From the NCBI GenBank assembly GCA_034638255.1, contig JAWPGT010000003.1, forward strand, positions 620,001-684,000: 64,000 bases of DNA, given 5' to 3'. A program made the position numbers and the translations under genes. Below the pieces are notes generated by a model. It did no database searches, was not told the origin of the DNA, and worked only from the letters and a program-made list of their open reading frames with translations. Source of the stretch: Coprinus comatus (taxonomy: Eukaryota; Basidiomycota; Agaricomycetes; Agaricales; Agaricaceae). Shown here piece by piece: positions 1-11,205 of the stretch (its first letter is position 1; the number at the start of each line of letters is the position of its first letter).

Positions 1-1400
1 TAACTGCTCTGAACGACTGCACTATTAACGCCATGCCGTGTTTGGATGTCCCACTGTTCCTCTCCTACCTCCTATCTTGTCGTCTATTTTCCTACCTTTG
101 TCTGTGCCATAATCTCTTTCCAATATTTTCTGTATATTACCACCATCTGATAGTTTCTTGAACTGGTAAGAGAATTTGTTGTCAGGTTCTCTTGTACGAA
201 CCCATTGAAGAGTCAAGAGCTAATGATTAACGTATATCACAGGTCGCCTCGGTCGTACCTCTTGAGTATCATAGGTTCCTTCCTATCTCTGGCAAGGGAG
301 GATGATGCTTGTACACTCCCTGTACTTTCTCGTGTCTCCGATGTGGTTGGGTTATAGGCGATATATCCGGGAATAGTGCTACTCCACGGATTTCTTAATG
401 CTTGATGGGATCGAGTCGTGGTGATCCTTGGGAGGTTTCGGGCTTCGGATTCTGTTTGTGGCCCAACACGTTGCACAATGTCAATAAACTGTATCATTGA
501 GTTCTTGGTGCGACATAAAGACGAAGACGAAGAGTCATATCTTTTGGTCGAAGTCAAATAGCCCCAACCCCTCAACATCAACCTAATTTTGAGAACTTCA
601 ATGATATAGTGAAGGCTGTTGAGCGATGTTGGGCCCTTCAGGATGTCGGAAAGTTGAGCCAGCACCATTTGAACCTTCAGAAACCCCACAATGACTCGCT
701 CTTATCTTCACCCCCAGTACCTCAACCCTCAACTTCTGTTGTTCAATGCGGATATTGGAGTATTTTCAGTTGCGAAACACTAAAACCACTTTGTCACTTG
801 TTATGTGTGTATCCGTACACCCCACCAATCAACAGTATATTCGAATTCGGTTATCCATTTCGGGTGTGTATCTTACACCAGCGCTTATCCTTAATGACTT
901 CAAGATTGCAAGTTCCGAGCACCTTCGGTTATTGTTTCGCCGATATCTTGTGCGTCTTCGAGCATTCTAGTTCCTATTATTTCCAATATGTCCTTTGCCC
1001 CTTCCAGATGTGTCGACGTTAAGAGCTTTCATCGCTTGTCCTCAGATGCATCACCGAAGTCCCAAGTTATGTGCAAGCCACCGGCTCCCATATATTCGGG
1101 CCTTTCCTTTAATCGAAGACCTTTATACTTGATGCTATGACCTCCAAGATAGAGAGGTCGCCGTTCCAATTGGCGTTCGCCGATAGACCTGTTCTCTTCC
1201 GAGGTTGTGATGTGTGCCAACCTTCCTCATTCCCTCGTATGAGTATAATGGTTGGACGTTTGAACGACTTCCGGTTATGATTGTCCGAGAGGTGTCTCTT
1301 CCGAGCTCTGTAGGTCGTCAAGAAGTATGATGAGCTCGTATTACCCTTTTGGATGAAGGCGCAGCCTCAAGGGCGTGTTGCAAGTGCTGGAGTTGTTGGG

Positions 1401-1594
1401 AATGCCACTCGACCTGGAAGTTATTTTAATGGAACGAAAGATCGTTTGTATTTTTCATACGCGGTGTCGTGAGTGTGCTTGTTCGTACTTACTCTTTTGG
1501 ACTGCAAGTATGCTGGGAGTGTACTCGACCAAGAAAATCCATTGGGACGAGTGCTTGGAAATTGTTTGTTCTTTTCCACGCATGACGCCGTGAG
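1401..1594 (+). repeat. degenerate direct repeat, about 75 bp, two copies
   Basis: Two stretches, about 1406-1474 and about 1519-1594, share the order ACTCGACC, an A/T-rich middle with TTGTTTGT-like words, ACGC, and a GTCGTGAG or GCCGTGAG end. They diverge by substitutions and small indels. A shorter word, CGAAGCTGTGG or CGTGAAGCTGTGG, also recurs at about 1745 and 1796. This suggests an old tandem duplication inside the decayed block. Alignment was by eye. Confidence 0.35.
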
Positions 1595-3275
1595 AGGGGA
1601 TGGACGAGGTCGATTTTCATAGGATGACCTAGTGGTTAAGGTGAGGGGGTCTAGGGGATAACACGCAAGGATGGGTGTTCGGTATTGATATTTATTTCGG
1701 TGATGTGGAGTCCCAGGAGCACATTCTATTCCCTATTTGTCATCGTGAAGCTGTGGAAAATATCGTGCGTAACTCGATATAGGTTGTTGAGACACGAAGC
1801 TGTGGTCGAGGGTTGTGGTGCAAATTGGGAGAAAAGTTGTGTATGACTGACCTTGGTTGTTCACAAAATGTGACAGTGATTCCGCAACCCCCACCACTTT
1901 CCTCCCCTGCTTCTTGTGTATCCTGTCACTTCTCTCGACACCACTCCTTTAAACAAGTGGAATTAATATTCTTCAATCCGAGTCGACTGCCTTTAATAAC
2001 AAGCATCGTCTGTGGCACTGGTCCCACCAATTCTCTGGTCGTCGCCAATGGTAGAAATATAAAGTGGAGAGAATGTTGAAGAGGATAGGAAGTGAAATGG
2101 GATGCCGTATTGGTGATGCTTAACCGAGGATTCCTCAACCTCAACATGGAAGAGTACTTTATAAATAATGAATGAGAGTGCCAAACACCCTCTCACATCG
2201 TCTGTCTCTCATTGTTGCTTCGACTTCTCCCCCTCAATTATTCCTCATCATTGTCCATGACTATCTACCTCATTACTCGCCCCATATATTTAACCATCAT
2301 CTACATGAGCGTCTCAATGCTACTCAAATTATTTCCCTCTCATTCCAATAAAATACCATTGAACACTTAAGTGTTTCTGAATGTCTCCACGGGATCTATA
2401 TGCTCAGCCGTGGTCATTTATGCTCATCGACAATGAGCTATATAATAGCTACAGCCCAATGGAATATAGGACTACGATTGTGGAACTCGTCGTCCACTTT
2501 CTCTTCCTCATCATCACTCTCCACGTCGACCAAGACTATAACACACACGCCCTTGCGTATACGACACCGACCATCCATCAAATATTCTGTGTCCATGACT
2601 CGTGTATGTGAACTGTGTCGTGGATGATGTCAACGACAGTACCACCGATGAGTCTGCCATCAATTATTTTAATATTTCATTCTCCCGGGTTATGCTACTA
2701 AGGGGTGGCCTTACAGTCTCGCGCATAAAGTATGTTACACAACTACCGTCCCAGATACTTTCTAGACCACACCAAGAAGTCTGAGGAAGACCCAACATTC
2801 TCGTGACTTCTCAACCTTCCTTTCACGCGCCTCTCGGCTCCTCAACGACCCTTCTTGCCAGGAATGTTTGGTGACCGGTCATTTTCGTCTGACAATTGGA
2901 AATCAAATTTATATTCAGTCCCTTGAAGTTACCGAGATTACAACACTCGATCCTTCAGGTTCATTCTAACGATTCACCCCCGTCTTATTCGTGAGTATAT
3001 CACAGGGTAATTTATATGGTTTCCCCCAACCTGACTCATGAAACCTGTATGAAACTAGGCACTTCTCTTTGCTAGATGATTCGCATCAGAATTTCATGGT
3101 TCATCGCGTCTTACCACCGCCCGTAGTTAAGGTCAAGCTAGACGTGTGTATGAAAACTCTTTGGTAGTTCCTGAAGGTATCCACTAGTGGGTGAGTTGAA
3201 TTAGTTGCTGTTTATCTTGTGAAAACTCTGACTCCTCTTGGAAGTTGGGAAAGAGAGATAGGATCTACTTCCTCT

Positions 3276-3290
3276 CCCCCCCCCCCCCCC
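3276..3290 (+). repeat. poly-C tract (15 C)
   Basis: A run of fifteen C residues follows CCTCT. A second run of ten C lies at 4283-4292. Both are in the gene-poor block and have no coding context. Confidence 0.9.
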
Positions 3291-5846
3291 AACTCCGGTT
3301 CCTGTCTTTTTAATCGGGAGATCGTTTTCAACTGACATTTTTCTCGATTTGGTATTCATAAGGAAAATCTTTACGTCGTATATTTGTCAATGTCGATGTG
3401 CCCATCGATTTGGTCCTTGAAGATTCAAGAATCTTGGGATTTCGGATTCATGGAAACCTAGAGATGGTGGTAGAGACTTTTTGGGATTAGAATCCCTTGT
3501 CGTTGGCCGTCCTAGACAAATCTAATCCCATGTCTCGGTGGTCGCATTCAGATGTCCTTGTCTTAGGTTTTATCGCAGGGTTGGGGCGTTGCCATAATCG
3601 TGTGTAGTTGGAAGGTGGCTTTGCGTTGCACCGATTGAGCTTTTTGGAGTATCTTTCCTGAAAATTTCCTTTTTGTCCTGAGAAGTTTTGATACGATGTG
3701 ACTATTCATAATTGGACCTCTTCATGAACATTCAATTATGTCATACATACACATATACGCGTATTAGCAAGGTAGTCTACAGAGGTCGCATCAGGTCATG
3801 TCTTTTTATATTTTCCGATGAAACAGGCCAATACTACTCTTGGCATGTAGCGACTTAAATATACATCAGAAACTATCTTCCTATTTTCCTGAGGTTTGGT
3901 AAGGAATTATCTGTGAGAAGGATCTCCGAGTCCCGCCTCATTGAGGGCTGAAGTTGGCCTGGTGTCCGCACCCGGATGGTCGCTTGTAAATAAAGTAAGT
4001 GTGGGTATGTGGAACAGGGGTAAAAGAATAACGGCCACAGTGCTGGAAGCATGTAGTTGAGTTTTGAGTTTTTGGGTCGCGTGGTAATTGTTTGTGAATG
4101 ACGAAAGAAATCAGTTGTACGACATTCGCTTTTTACGTGTCCCTGGGCTTCGTTCCATTCTTTTCCCTCGAATGCAGCCGATGATTTGTTATTTTGACCA
4201 TTGCAAACATGACCACTCACTCTCTTACCGATTACCGTCTTCTTCCTACAACCTCGATTATAATTTATCTTCAATATTTTCTCCCCCCCCCCACACTATA
4301 GGAACACTACCGGACACGAGTGACGAGAGTGAAAATTTTTATGGAAATTCAGTCGCCACCCATAGAACCCAGCTCAATTTTTTCTACTCGCTAACGTGGT
4401 GTATATAATAACGGCCGTAACCATTTATCCCGCTGCAAGCTACAATGAGGAGCCCTTGCTATCGGTCTCAGACTACCACTTCACTGATATCCTCGCCACT
4501 GTCTGCATTGTCCGAGGGTTGTGCAAACTTTCTGTTATATCCTGGTTTGTGTACAGTTCCATCTCAGCGTGATATGTTTTGCTCATCCCAAACAAGTTGA
4601 AACAACTGATGTACTCTGTCGAGGTTTTTTAGCGGTGTGGTGTCGAAGTCGAAGTCTCCCTTTTGATGACAATGACTCGGTATGTTTCCCGGAGTATTAC
4701 ACCCGTCTACAATCTCTCTGTTCTGATCCACAGGCTTTGAGCTTCTTCAGCTCTGGTTGACAACTACTGATGGGAACCGCAGTCCTCCATTCACCATATT
4801 TATGACGTCACAAACTCGTCACTGATAGCCCCTCCGCCATTGGTAAATCTTGGAGACGTCGACAGAAGCGGCCAAGAGTACTACCAAGGCCCCAGACATA
4901 CTCTGGATCAGACTGTTCTCTGGATGCAATCACCCAGGCTGCCTACAACCTATATCCAGAGTCCAAATAGAGGCCACTCTCTCAGACCCATGGATGCATC
5001 ATGCACATACACATTCGTAATATGGGAAAGGAGTGGTCTCTCGAAGTAGGTCTGGTCGACCAATTAGGCCGAACCGGAGTGCTTCGGATGTCTACCTTCG
5101 GGTGCTTAGTGTTTCCTAACATTGACCACCGCCTCCTGGACCTTACATATCACATTGTGAGCTCCGATCCTCCGGATATAATCAAAGGCTAAGCGGCTTT
5201 CGTCTTTTAATTCATTTACAATTATAATTAACACGCAGTCACATATTCACAGAAACAACCGATGCTCAAGCTCAATCGAACTCACCCTCTTCTTCATTTA
5301 TCCTTGGCCTTTCCATCTCGATCCAGCCCATTAACCGGATGGACAACCTTATACCTCCATTTTCCTGCTTCAATGCTCCATCCCCTACTTCTCGCATATG
5401 AATCTTCTCAGTTCTGATGGAAGAGAAGGACATCAAAGAACTAACGCATCCTTATCCTGGGATACACGTAGCTCCTCTCCATCTGGTTCATACTCTCATG
5501 TTACGTACCACAGTGTTCCATAGGAGTTTGAACTGTGCTCGGATTTGAAGAGAGATAATGAATAAAACTCGACGGTGATAAGGTTATATGTATTTTATTG
5601 ACCAATAACTCAGCACTTAGGACTATACAGTTTAACAGCTAAACTATAGGACATAGACAGGTATACAATTCAAACTCACTGTCAGATGGAGCCCGTGTTA
5701 ATCCCAGAGACGATTCATTTTTATCTCAACTCCACTGTCTCCCTCTGAATTTCAGACAGACTGGGCGTATAATTAGAATAAATGCCAGGCCATACTTTCA
5801 GGTTTCTCCACTTACAACCCCTTCCCCTCGTCGAAATCCACCCTGA

Positions 5847-6951
5847 CTACTCTGTGGTACAATGTTGAGGTGTTACCGTCCTCTGTTCACAGTGAGTATC
5901 CCAAAATTCCAACAACACACTTGACATTACCGGGACAGCATTCCAGCCAATGATGACGTTTTTGATCATTGCTCTCAAAGTCTCCTTACACAGATCGCAT
6001 TCCAGCTGCTCCAGGGATGGGGCGAGCAACGGACACAAGGATGCCAATGTCAAATCTGTTTATTTTAGGTTTCAGTTCGTACATATGGTGATACGGACAA
6101 GAAAGAGACGTACCAGTGTAACCTTCTGTTGCAACCTTTACGCAAACTTCTGCCCATATTTTTGTCAAAACCCTCTGGTCCTCATATGTACATGATCGGG
6201 TTGCAATATGTGGGTAAGGCTGCTTCAGAAAGATTCTTTTCATTTCTGATGACCTGTGTGATCTCCATTGAAACAAACGAAGAAGATAAGAACTCCCAAT
6301 CATTATTGCCAGGTCGTCCGTGATCAATTGCAACGGGAGTGAAATCATATGTGTCGAAGTTGAAACTGCTAACTCATCCAACCCATGAAATGCCGCCAAA
6401 GCATACACATTCAAAGGCAGGATAGGAGCAAATGAAAGTATCATTTTATATAAATATGTTTCTGTCCCCAGGACCGCACTTGGGGTGATTTCATACAATG
6501 ACATTGTGTACACTGCTGAGCTGAGTGTTTCGAATGATGGTGTGGGGATGCAGGGAGTGTTATACAGAGCATGGAGTATTACGGATAGAATATCTGATGT
6601 TTCGTTGACTTGTAAGATTCTACCCCTAGTACTACAGCTTGAATCCGTGAGCGGAAGACCAGTAAGTAGTCGAAACGCGTTGGGTTGGTATCTAGTTATG
6701 GTCTTGCAGTGAACATAATAAAACACTGTGTCGCGTGAAAGAAAAACAGTATCAAAGGCGTCCTGAAATGCTCCTGGGTGGAATGCCGCAGAAACAGTGA
6801 TGTTCTCTTGGTGGAAAATCTGATTACAACTCGAGTATAACTGTATGATTAGATGATTAATGTTGTCTAGGAGTTATCCATACTAACAAATCCTACTCAC
6901 CTCAGGCGACATTGAAAGATCCTTTGGATCTATACCGTTATCATCCATCAT
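5847..6951 (-). CDS. BTB/POZ domain protein, mushroom type
   Basis: Three exons on the minus strand. Exon 1 starts MMDDNGIDPKDLSMSPE and ends at a GTGAGT donor; exon 2 opens with IFHQENITVSAAFHPG, runs through a long frame and ends EGYT; an intron starting GTACGT and ending AACAG leads to exon 3, LTLASLCPLLAPSLEQLECD to the stop. The frame carries the BTB-type core FYYVHCKTITRYQPNAF followed by ILHALYNTPC. The C-terminal CDLC plus a basic helix is a tail I associate with the large family of basidiomycete BTB proteins. BTB domains mediate dimerisation and often act as cullin-3 substrate adaptors or transcription cofactors; which applies here is not visible. Length about 330 residues, normal for the family. 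The two adjacent ATGs make the exact start uncertain by one codon. No frame break was seen. Confidence 0.8.
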
Positions 6952-7826
6952 CTGTGTGTCTACAGAGTCTTTAACATGATCGCATATAAGTGTGCAAGTA
7001 GTGCGTACCGTTGGTGTTTAGTAATGTTAACATCTGCCTTATCCCCACCTCTTCAGAACCTCTTGTTGTTTTATAGGCTTCACACATCTTATTAATGAAT
7101 GATCTGCGGTAGGTAAAGATTTGGTATTGGTCAAAGTAACATTCAATCTACCATCTAAACATTGTTGAAATATGTGACCTAAGACTTCGAATTGGCTATG
7201 AATGGAGATACATTCTGTCATGAGTGAGTGGAGGGAGTAATGTATTTCGAGGTCAAGTGAAAAAGAACCAATGGAACCTGGCGATGAATATAAAAACTGA
7301 TCTACACAGCCTTTTCTATGGTTCCATTTTCGGCATTGTCCTTACCCAGCCTTATTGTCATAACGGTTCGGCAATGTAACTAACATACTCAAATGATTTA
7401 CTGATTGAATCAGACAAGTGTATTACACTGTAGTTGAGAAGTTATGTCGGAATGAGAGCGTGGCATAACTTGAAGGGTATTTCACTCAGGTCAGGACTCT
7501 GTAATTTTTTGCAAACCCTACAAACGTTGGCGTAAGGTCTCCTTGCATGGTAAATAACATGTTTTCTTGGTCGTTAGGCAATGATCTGGTGGAGGAAACA
7601 TGTATAAGAATAAAAAAAGAAGAACAAAAAGTCACAAATACTTAATCCTTATGTCTCCAATTTCAACTCTTTACGTACAGACTACGGTTCCGATGGGTGG
7701 GGAGCCTTTGTCAACCTGTTGGTTCTTGTGGAGGAAGTATCTAAAACAGATTCTAAAAACATTGTTGTTCCGCCTTCGTCATAGATGGGTCATGATTTAT
7801 GCATATGAATGAGCAAACGTCCTACT
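6952..7826. other. intergenic; no gene seen
   Basis: Upstream of the BTB gene, which points away, and running to the transposon at 7829. Only short frames are present, including a 60-codon minus-strand frame at 7039-7221 with no recognisable motif. It presumably holds the BTB promoter next to 6951. Confidence 0.5.
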
Positions 7827-7828
7827 TA

Positions 7829-7890
7829 CAGCGCTTTGCGGAACCTAGGGCGCGGGTGCGTTTTTTCGCCAAATTGGTAAATTTTTGATG
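7829..7890 (+). repeat. left terminal inverted repeat (62 bp)
   Basis: It matches the reverse complement of 9126-9187 at all 62 positions, reading from CAGCGCTTTGCG to GGTAAATTTTTGATG. It is bounded on the left by the TA target duplication. Confidence 0.95.
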
Positions 7891-8093
7891 GATCCGGTCT
7901 GTTGATAAAAATAAAAATAAAAGTGTTATTTCTCGGCCACAACGCGCTCTATTAACCCCAAACTTTACAGAGAGTATAATACATACAATATGAATTAAAT
8001 TATATAAAAAAAATCGCGTTTTTTGAGTAGATGTTGGTTGTAAAGCAAAGAACATCAAATTGTCTAAAATTTATTACTCTTTCACCTACCACC

Positions 8094-8591
8094 ATGGCTC
8101 GAGGACGTGGACGAGGCAAGACACGCGCAGCCTCTACTCGGAAGCCTGCAGATGCCCCTCCATGTCTCAAATTAACACTAACTCTACCTGGTCAAAAGAA
8201 AAAAACCCTTATTTCAGATCCACCAGCCTTACCTGTACCATTGATCCAACCTGAACCACCTCTCTCTCCGGCATCTCCTCCTCACTCACCTTCACCTCCT
8301 AATCCTACCACAGATACGCTATCTGCTCCAGCTCAGCCCTCCGCAACAGCCCAAACACCCGCAACTCTTACTCCACGCCTTCAGGAGTCCGAAATTGATC
8401 CAATTAATTTCGTTGACAATGAATTCACAAGTGGACCTCATCAGGAGTCTCTCGTGTATACATTACCCTACAGTTCAGATATTGAAGAGGGTTTGGATAG
8501 TGAAAAGGAAGAGGAGGTTGAGGTTTTAGAGCCAAAATTACAGAGTAAAAATATATCAAAAAATTCGGCTCAATATATAGGTGCGCAATAA
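8094..8591 (+). CDS. antisense passenger ORF in transposon, Pro/Ser/Thr-rich
   Basis: A 165-codon ORF starting MARGRGRGKTRAAS at an ATG in a strong context (CACCACCATGG). An in-frame upstream ATG at 8031 would add 21 residues. The N-terminus is basic (RG-rich, then RKP and QKKK), the middle is Pro/Ser/Thr-rich and presumably disordered, and the C-terminus is acidic (SDIEEGLDSEKEEEVEVLEP). It runs opposite to the transposase remnant and ends ten bases from the remnant's last frame stop. No known domain. It could be a second transposon ORF, for instance a DNA-binding helper, a captured host gene fragment, or chance. Function unknown. Confidence 0.4.
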   Translation: MARGRGRGKTRAASTRKPADAPPCLKLTLTLPGQKKKTLISDPPALPVPLIQPEPPLSPASPPHSPSPPNPTTDTLSAPAQPSATAQTPATLTPRLQESEIDPINFVDNEFTSGPHQESLVYTLPYSSDIEEGLDSEKEEEVEVLEPKLQSKNISKNSAQYIGAQ

Positions 8592-8600
8592 TAGTCTCTT

Positions 8601-8903
8601 TTAGTGCACCATAACTTGTAAGTGGATGAAGATTTTTGTAACGAAAATGAAACATACAGTTGTATGCATGGGTGAGAGAATTGGGGCCCGACCTTGCCAC
8701 CTAGTAATACCAGTTATACCACAGACTCTCCCAGTACGATTTCAAGTTGTTTTCACTCTTTGAACGACCCGAAGAGGAATGTCGAGGGCAGTGGCTATAG
8801 CTGTGCTAGACATATGCAGAGTATATGCTTGATATATAATGCGTTTCTTCAAATCAATGGAGTAGTGCTGCCTAAGAACAACTGGGCCTTTCTTCCGTGG
8901 CAT
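8601..8903 (-). pseudogene. truncated mariner-type transposase, N-terminal HTH region
   Basis: It starts MPRKKGPVVLRQHYS and continues DLKKRIIYQAYTL and IATALDIPLRVVQRVK, the helix-turn-helix pattern of basidiomycete DDE superfamily (Tc1/IS630) transposases. A stop codon (TGA at 8742-8744) then interrupts the frame where the family usually has a tryptophan. Beyond it the same frame still reads GRAPILSP, a segment I recognise from this family, before similarity fades; the frame stops at 8601. The whole catalytic DDE domain is missing. So there is one nonsense change plus an internal deletion of most of the gene. An upstream in-frame extension to about 9044 is probably non-coding. Confidence 0.75.
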
Positions 8904-9125
8904 TTTTTTGAGTGAGAAGGTAGTAGTTCTGGAGAAAGATATGTTTATCTGGGTTTTATCAACTACACATATTTCACTAGACATAATTGTAAATGTCCTC
9001 AAAATTTTGGCACCAATCGATGTGGATTTAAATTGCAAATTCAATGGTGTAATTTATATGAGCATAGACAAAGAAATGCATGTGCTATGAGAGAAATACA
9101 ATGCCACATCACAAAGGACCTGCGA

Positions 9126-9187
9126 CATCAAAAATTTACCAATTTGGCGAAAAAACGCACCCGCGCCCTAGGTTCCGCAAAGCGCTG
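9126..9187 (-). repeat. right terminal inverted repeat (62 bp)
   Basis: Perfect inverted copy of 7829-7890. It is followed by TA at 9188-9189. Confidence 0.95.
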
Positions 9188-9189
9188 TA

Positions 9190-9938
9190 AGGTTAATTGG
9201 CTGGATCCTGATCGGTTTTTCTGAAGACTTTTTTTCTTCCGTAAATTACACAAGGATCGTGACATACTATCTTTGACCAGATGTTCGTTTTCCCAGAGAC
9301 ATGCAACCTCATGCAATACCAAGTTATTTTATGTAAGCGCGGACGATATCAAACACCAACCGATCAAATTAATTCAGTCTGCCATACCAGACTTGGGAGT
9401 GACAAAAAGTTAGTCCTTCAGTTTATTGAATTTTGGCAAAAGAATTTACTTGCCGAACAGTGCACGTAAGGTAATGGTTTTGAAGTATCAAACAAGAAAT
9501 AGAATATGTTGGATTATAGTGTTTTAAACTCAAAGTACGGACTTGTGGGGAAAATGAGAACATCTTAAATGAGTCTGGCCAACTAGATCAGCGCCATGAC
9601 GTCACTGCATATACAAGTCTTCGAGAGTTCAAATTTGAACAAATTAACGAAGACCCTCTGTTACAAGCGATGGACCAAATAAACCATTGGTCGGTACCTG
9701 TATACAATGTACTACAGTACTCCTCAAATTCTGTAATGGTCCATTACTTCTTTTAACATTTAGGCTTTCCCCATCGTTCTCGGGTTGTTTCATCGGCCCT
9801 ATATGGAGTTCGAACCCACAAAATGTAGTTATATTTCCTTGTTACCTCTACTATTACTAGGGGTTGATCGGCAACACTTGGAACGAATATATGATATGGA
9901 TGTGACGATGTTCAACGTCCATTTTTAGGTCTGATCTG
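9190..9938. other. intergenic; no gene seen
   Basis: Between the transposon and the aldo-keto reductase start. Short frames only, none with a motif. It should contain the reductase promoter. Confidence 0.5.
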
Positions 9939-11205
9939 ATGCCACTACCAACCAAATCTGCCATTCGGCTAAGAACAGGTACTACGATTTTTCTCAATCA
10001 TAGAGATAACATTTAAAACTCTATCTCCTATTTTAGGTTATTCCATACCGCTAATTGGACTTGGTGTGTATCAGAACTACACAACGAAAGACTCCGTTTT
10101 GGAAGCACTTCGTGTTGGTTATAGGTAAGTAGAGAACTTTTTTTTTTTCCTTAAAGAGTGCGATCAAGCAACTTCTATTCAGGCAGGTGGATACAGCGCA
10201 GGCATATAAGTCTGAAGCACATGTCGGTCAAGGAGTAAAGGAGTCTGGGATTAATCGAGATAGTATTTTCATCAGTAAGTTGTACTGTTGGCCAAGAACA
10301 ACGTCAAACTCATGCCAGGAACTTCCGCCATTTTAGCCACCAAAATTATATCCAAGTTCCACGGTTATGAGAGCACGTTGAAGGGCGTTGATGCTTCCCT
10401 TGAGCGTCTCGGTTTTGGTCAGACATAAGGCAACCGAATTCTTTCTAAATGTACTGATAGTCACAGATTACATTGATCTTTATCTCATCCATGATCCATT
10501 TGCTGGCTCTGAGCGCCGTATAGCAACCTACAAGGCACTACAAGAAGCAAAGCAAGCGGGGAAAATCCGTTCAGTGGGTGTCTCCAATTTGTAAGTTATT
10601 TATCATATTAGAATATGAGTTTGTTGCGCAAGTTATTTACGACTTTAGCGGCATCAAGCATCTTGAAGAACTCAAAAGCGCTGGTTATGATATGCCAGCA
10701 GTAAATCAAATCGAAGTTAGTTTTTACCTTGATCATTTTCATGAACTATGTTTCACCCTCTTAGCTCCACCCATTTTGTCAACAACGCCCGATCGTTGCA
10801 TATTGTCGAGAACATGCCATTGAGATACAGGCATATTCACCTTTGATTCGAGGAAAATTGGATGATCCAGTATTCATAGAATTGGCGACTAAGGTAATTT
10901 ATATGCGTATTACACTTCCAATGTCTCGATCTCAACATCTGTGTAGTATGATCGGGATCCAGCTCAGATTGTCCTTCGGTGGTCGTTGCAAAAAGGGTAC
11001 GGGTCTCTCCCTTTCATATGCTTATGCCTTGCTCAAACCGTAATTTAGGTACATACCACTTCCTAAAAGTGTGAGGCCTGAAAGGATTGAATCTAATTTT
11101 AATGTCTTCGACTTCGAACTCACACCTGATGATATGGAACGACTTGATTCATTGGATCGTGGAAAATCTGGCGCTATTACTTGGAACCCTGTTGATGTTT
11201 CTTAA
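9939..11205 (+). CDS. aldo-keto reductase
   Basis: Nine exons join cleanly by GT-AG introns into about 275 residues: exons 9939-9978, 10037-10124, 10183-10274, 10337-10417, 10469-10590, 10649-10715, 10765-10893, 10947-10996 and 11049-11205. The start reads [14 protein letters not shown] then PLIGLGVYQ. The AKR catalytic residues are visible: Asp and Tyr in VDTAQAY, Lys in ITTKI, and His in YLIHDP. Cofactor-side segments SVGVSNF, NQIELHPF and [11 protein letters not shown], the last being the NADPH-binding loop, follow in the usual order. It should be a cytosolic NAD(P)H-dependent reductase of carbonyl compounds. The substrate cannot be read from the sequence. It stands alone next to a transposon, with no pathway neighbours. 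No disruption seen. Confidence 0.92.

Larger units (their letters stand above)
1..5846. other. gene-poor, degenerate block
   Basis: No gene could be recognised here on either strand. Open frames are short (mostly 60-150 codons), overlap on both strands, do not join through plausible introns into a conserved protein, and carry no motif I know. The longest is a minus-strand frame at 237-689 (150 codons), with nothing recognisable. The block contains a degenerate direct repeat (1401-1594) and two poly-C tracts (3276-3290 and 4283-4292). The look is that of decayed transposon or gene remnants, but I could not name a family. Homology search against fungal repeat libraries would be decisive. Confidence 0.5.
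7829..9187. mobile_element. non-autonomous Tc1/mariner-type DNA transposon
   Basis: A 1359-bp element with perfect 62-bp terminal inverted repeats, starting CAGCGCTTTGCGGAACC at both ends. A TA target duplication is at 7827-7828 and 9188-9189; a TA duplication is the hallmark of the Tc1/mariner/IS630 superfamily. The minus strand encodes the start of a transposase (8601-8903) with the helix-turn-helix region of the fungal DDE superfamily endonuclease type. That frame has an in-frame stop, and the catalytic DDE domain is absent, so the copy cannot move by itself. The rest of the interior holds a plus-strand ORF of 165 codons (8094-8591). Identical repeats imply recent movement, and therefore an autonomous relative elsewhere in the genome. 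Confidence 0.9.

Noticed and set aside
1628..1700. tRNA-like start (CCTAGTGGTTAAGGTG resembles an A box)
   Set aside because: No B box or T-arm follows at the right distance, and no acceptor stem pairs.
9785..9805. B-box-like word GTTCGAACCC
   Set aside because: Flanking bases do not form a T stem and there is no A box upstream.
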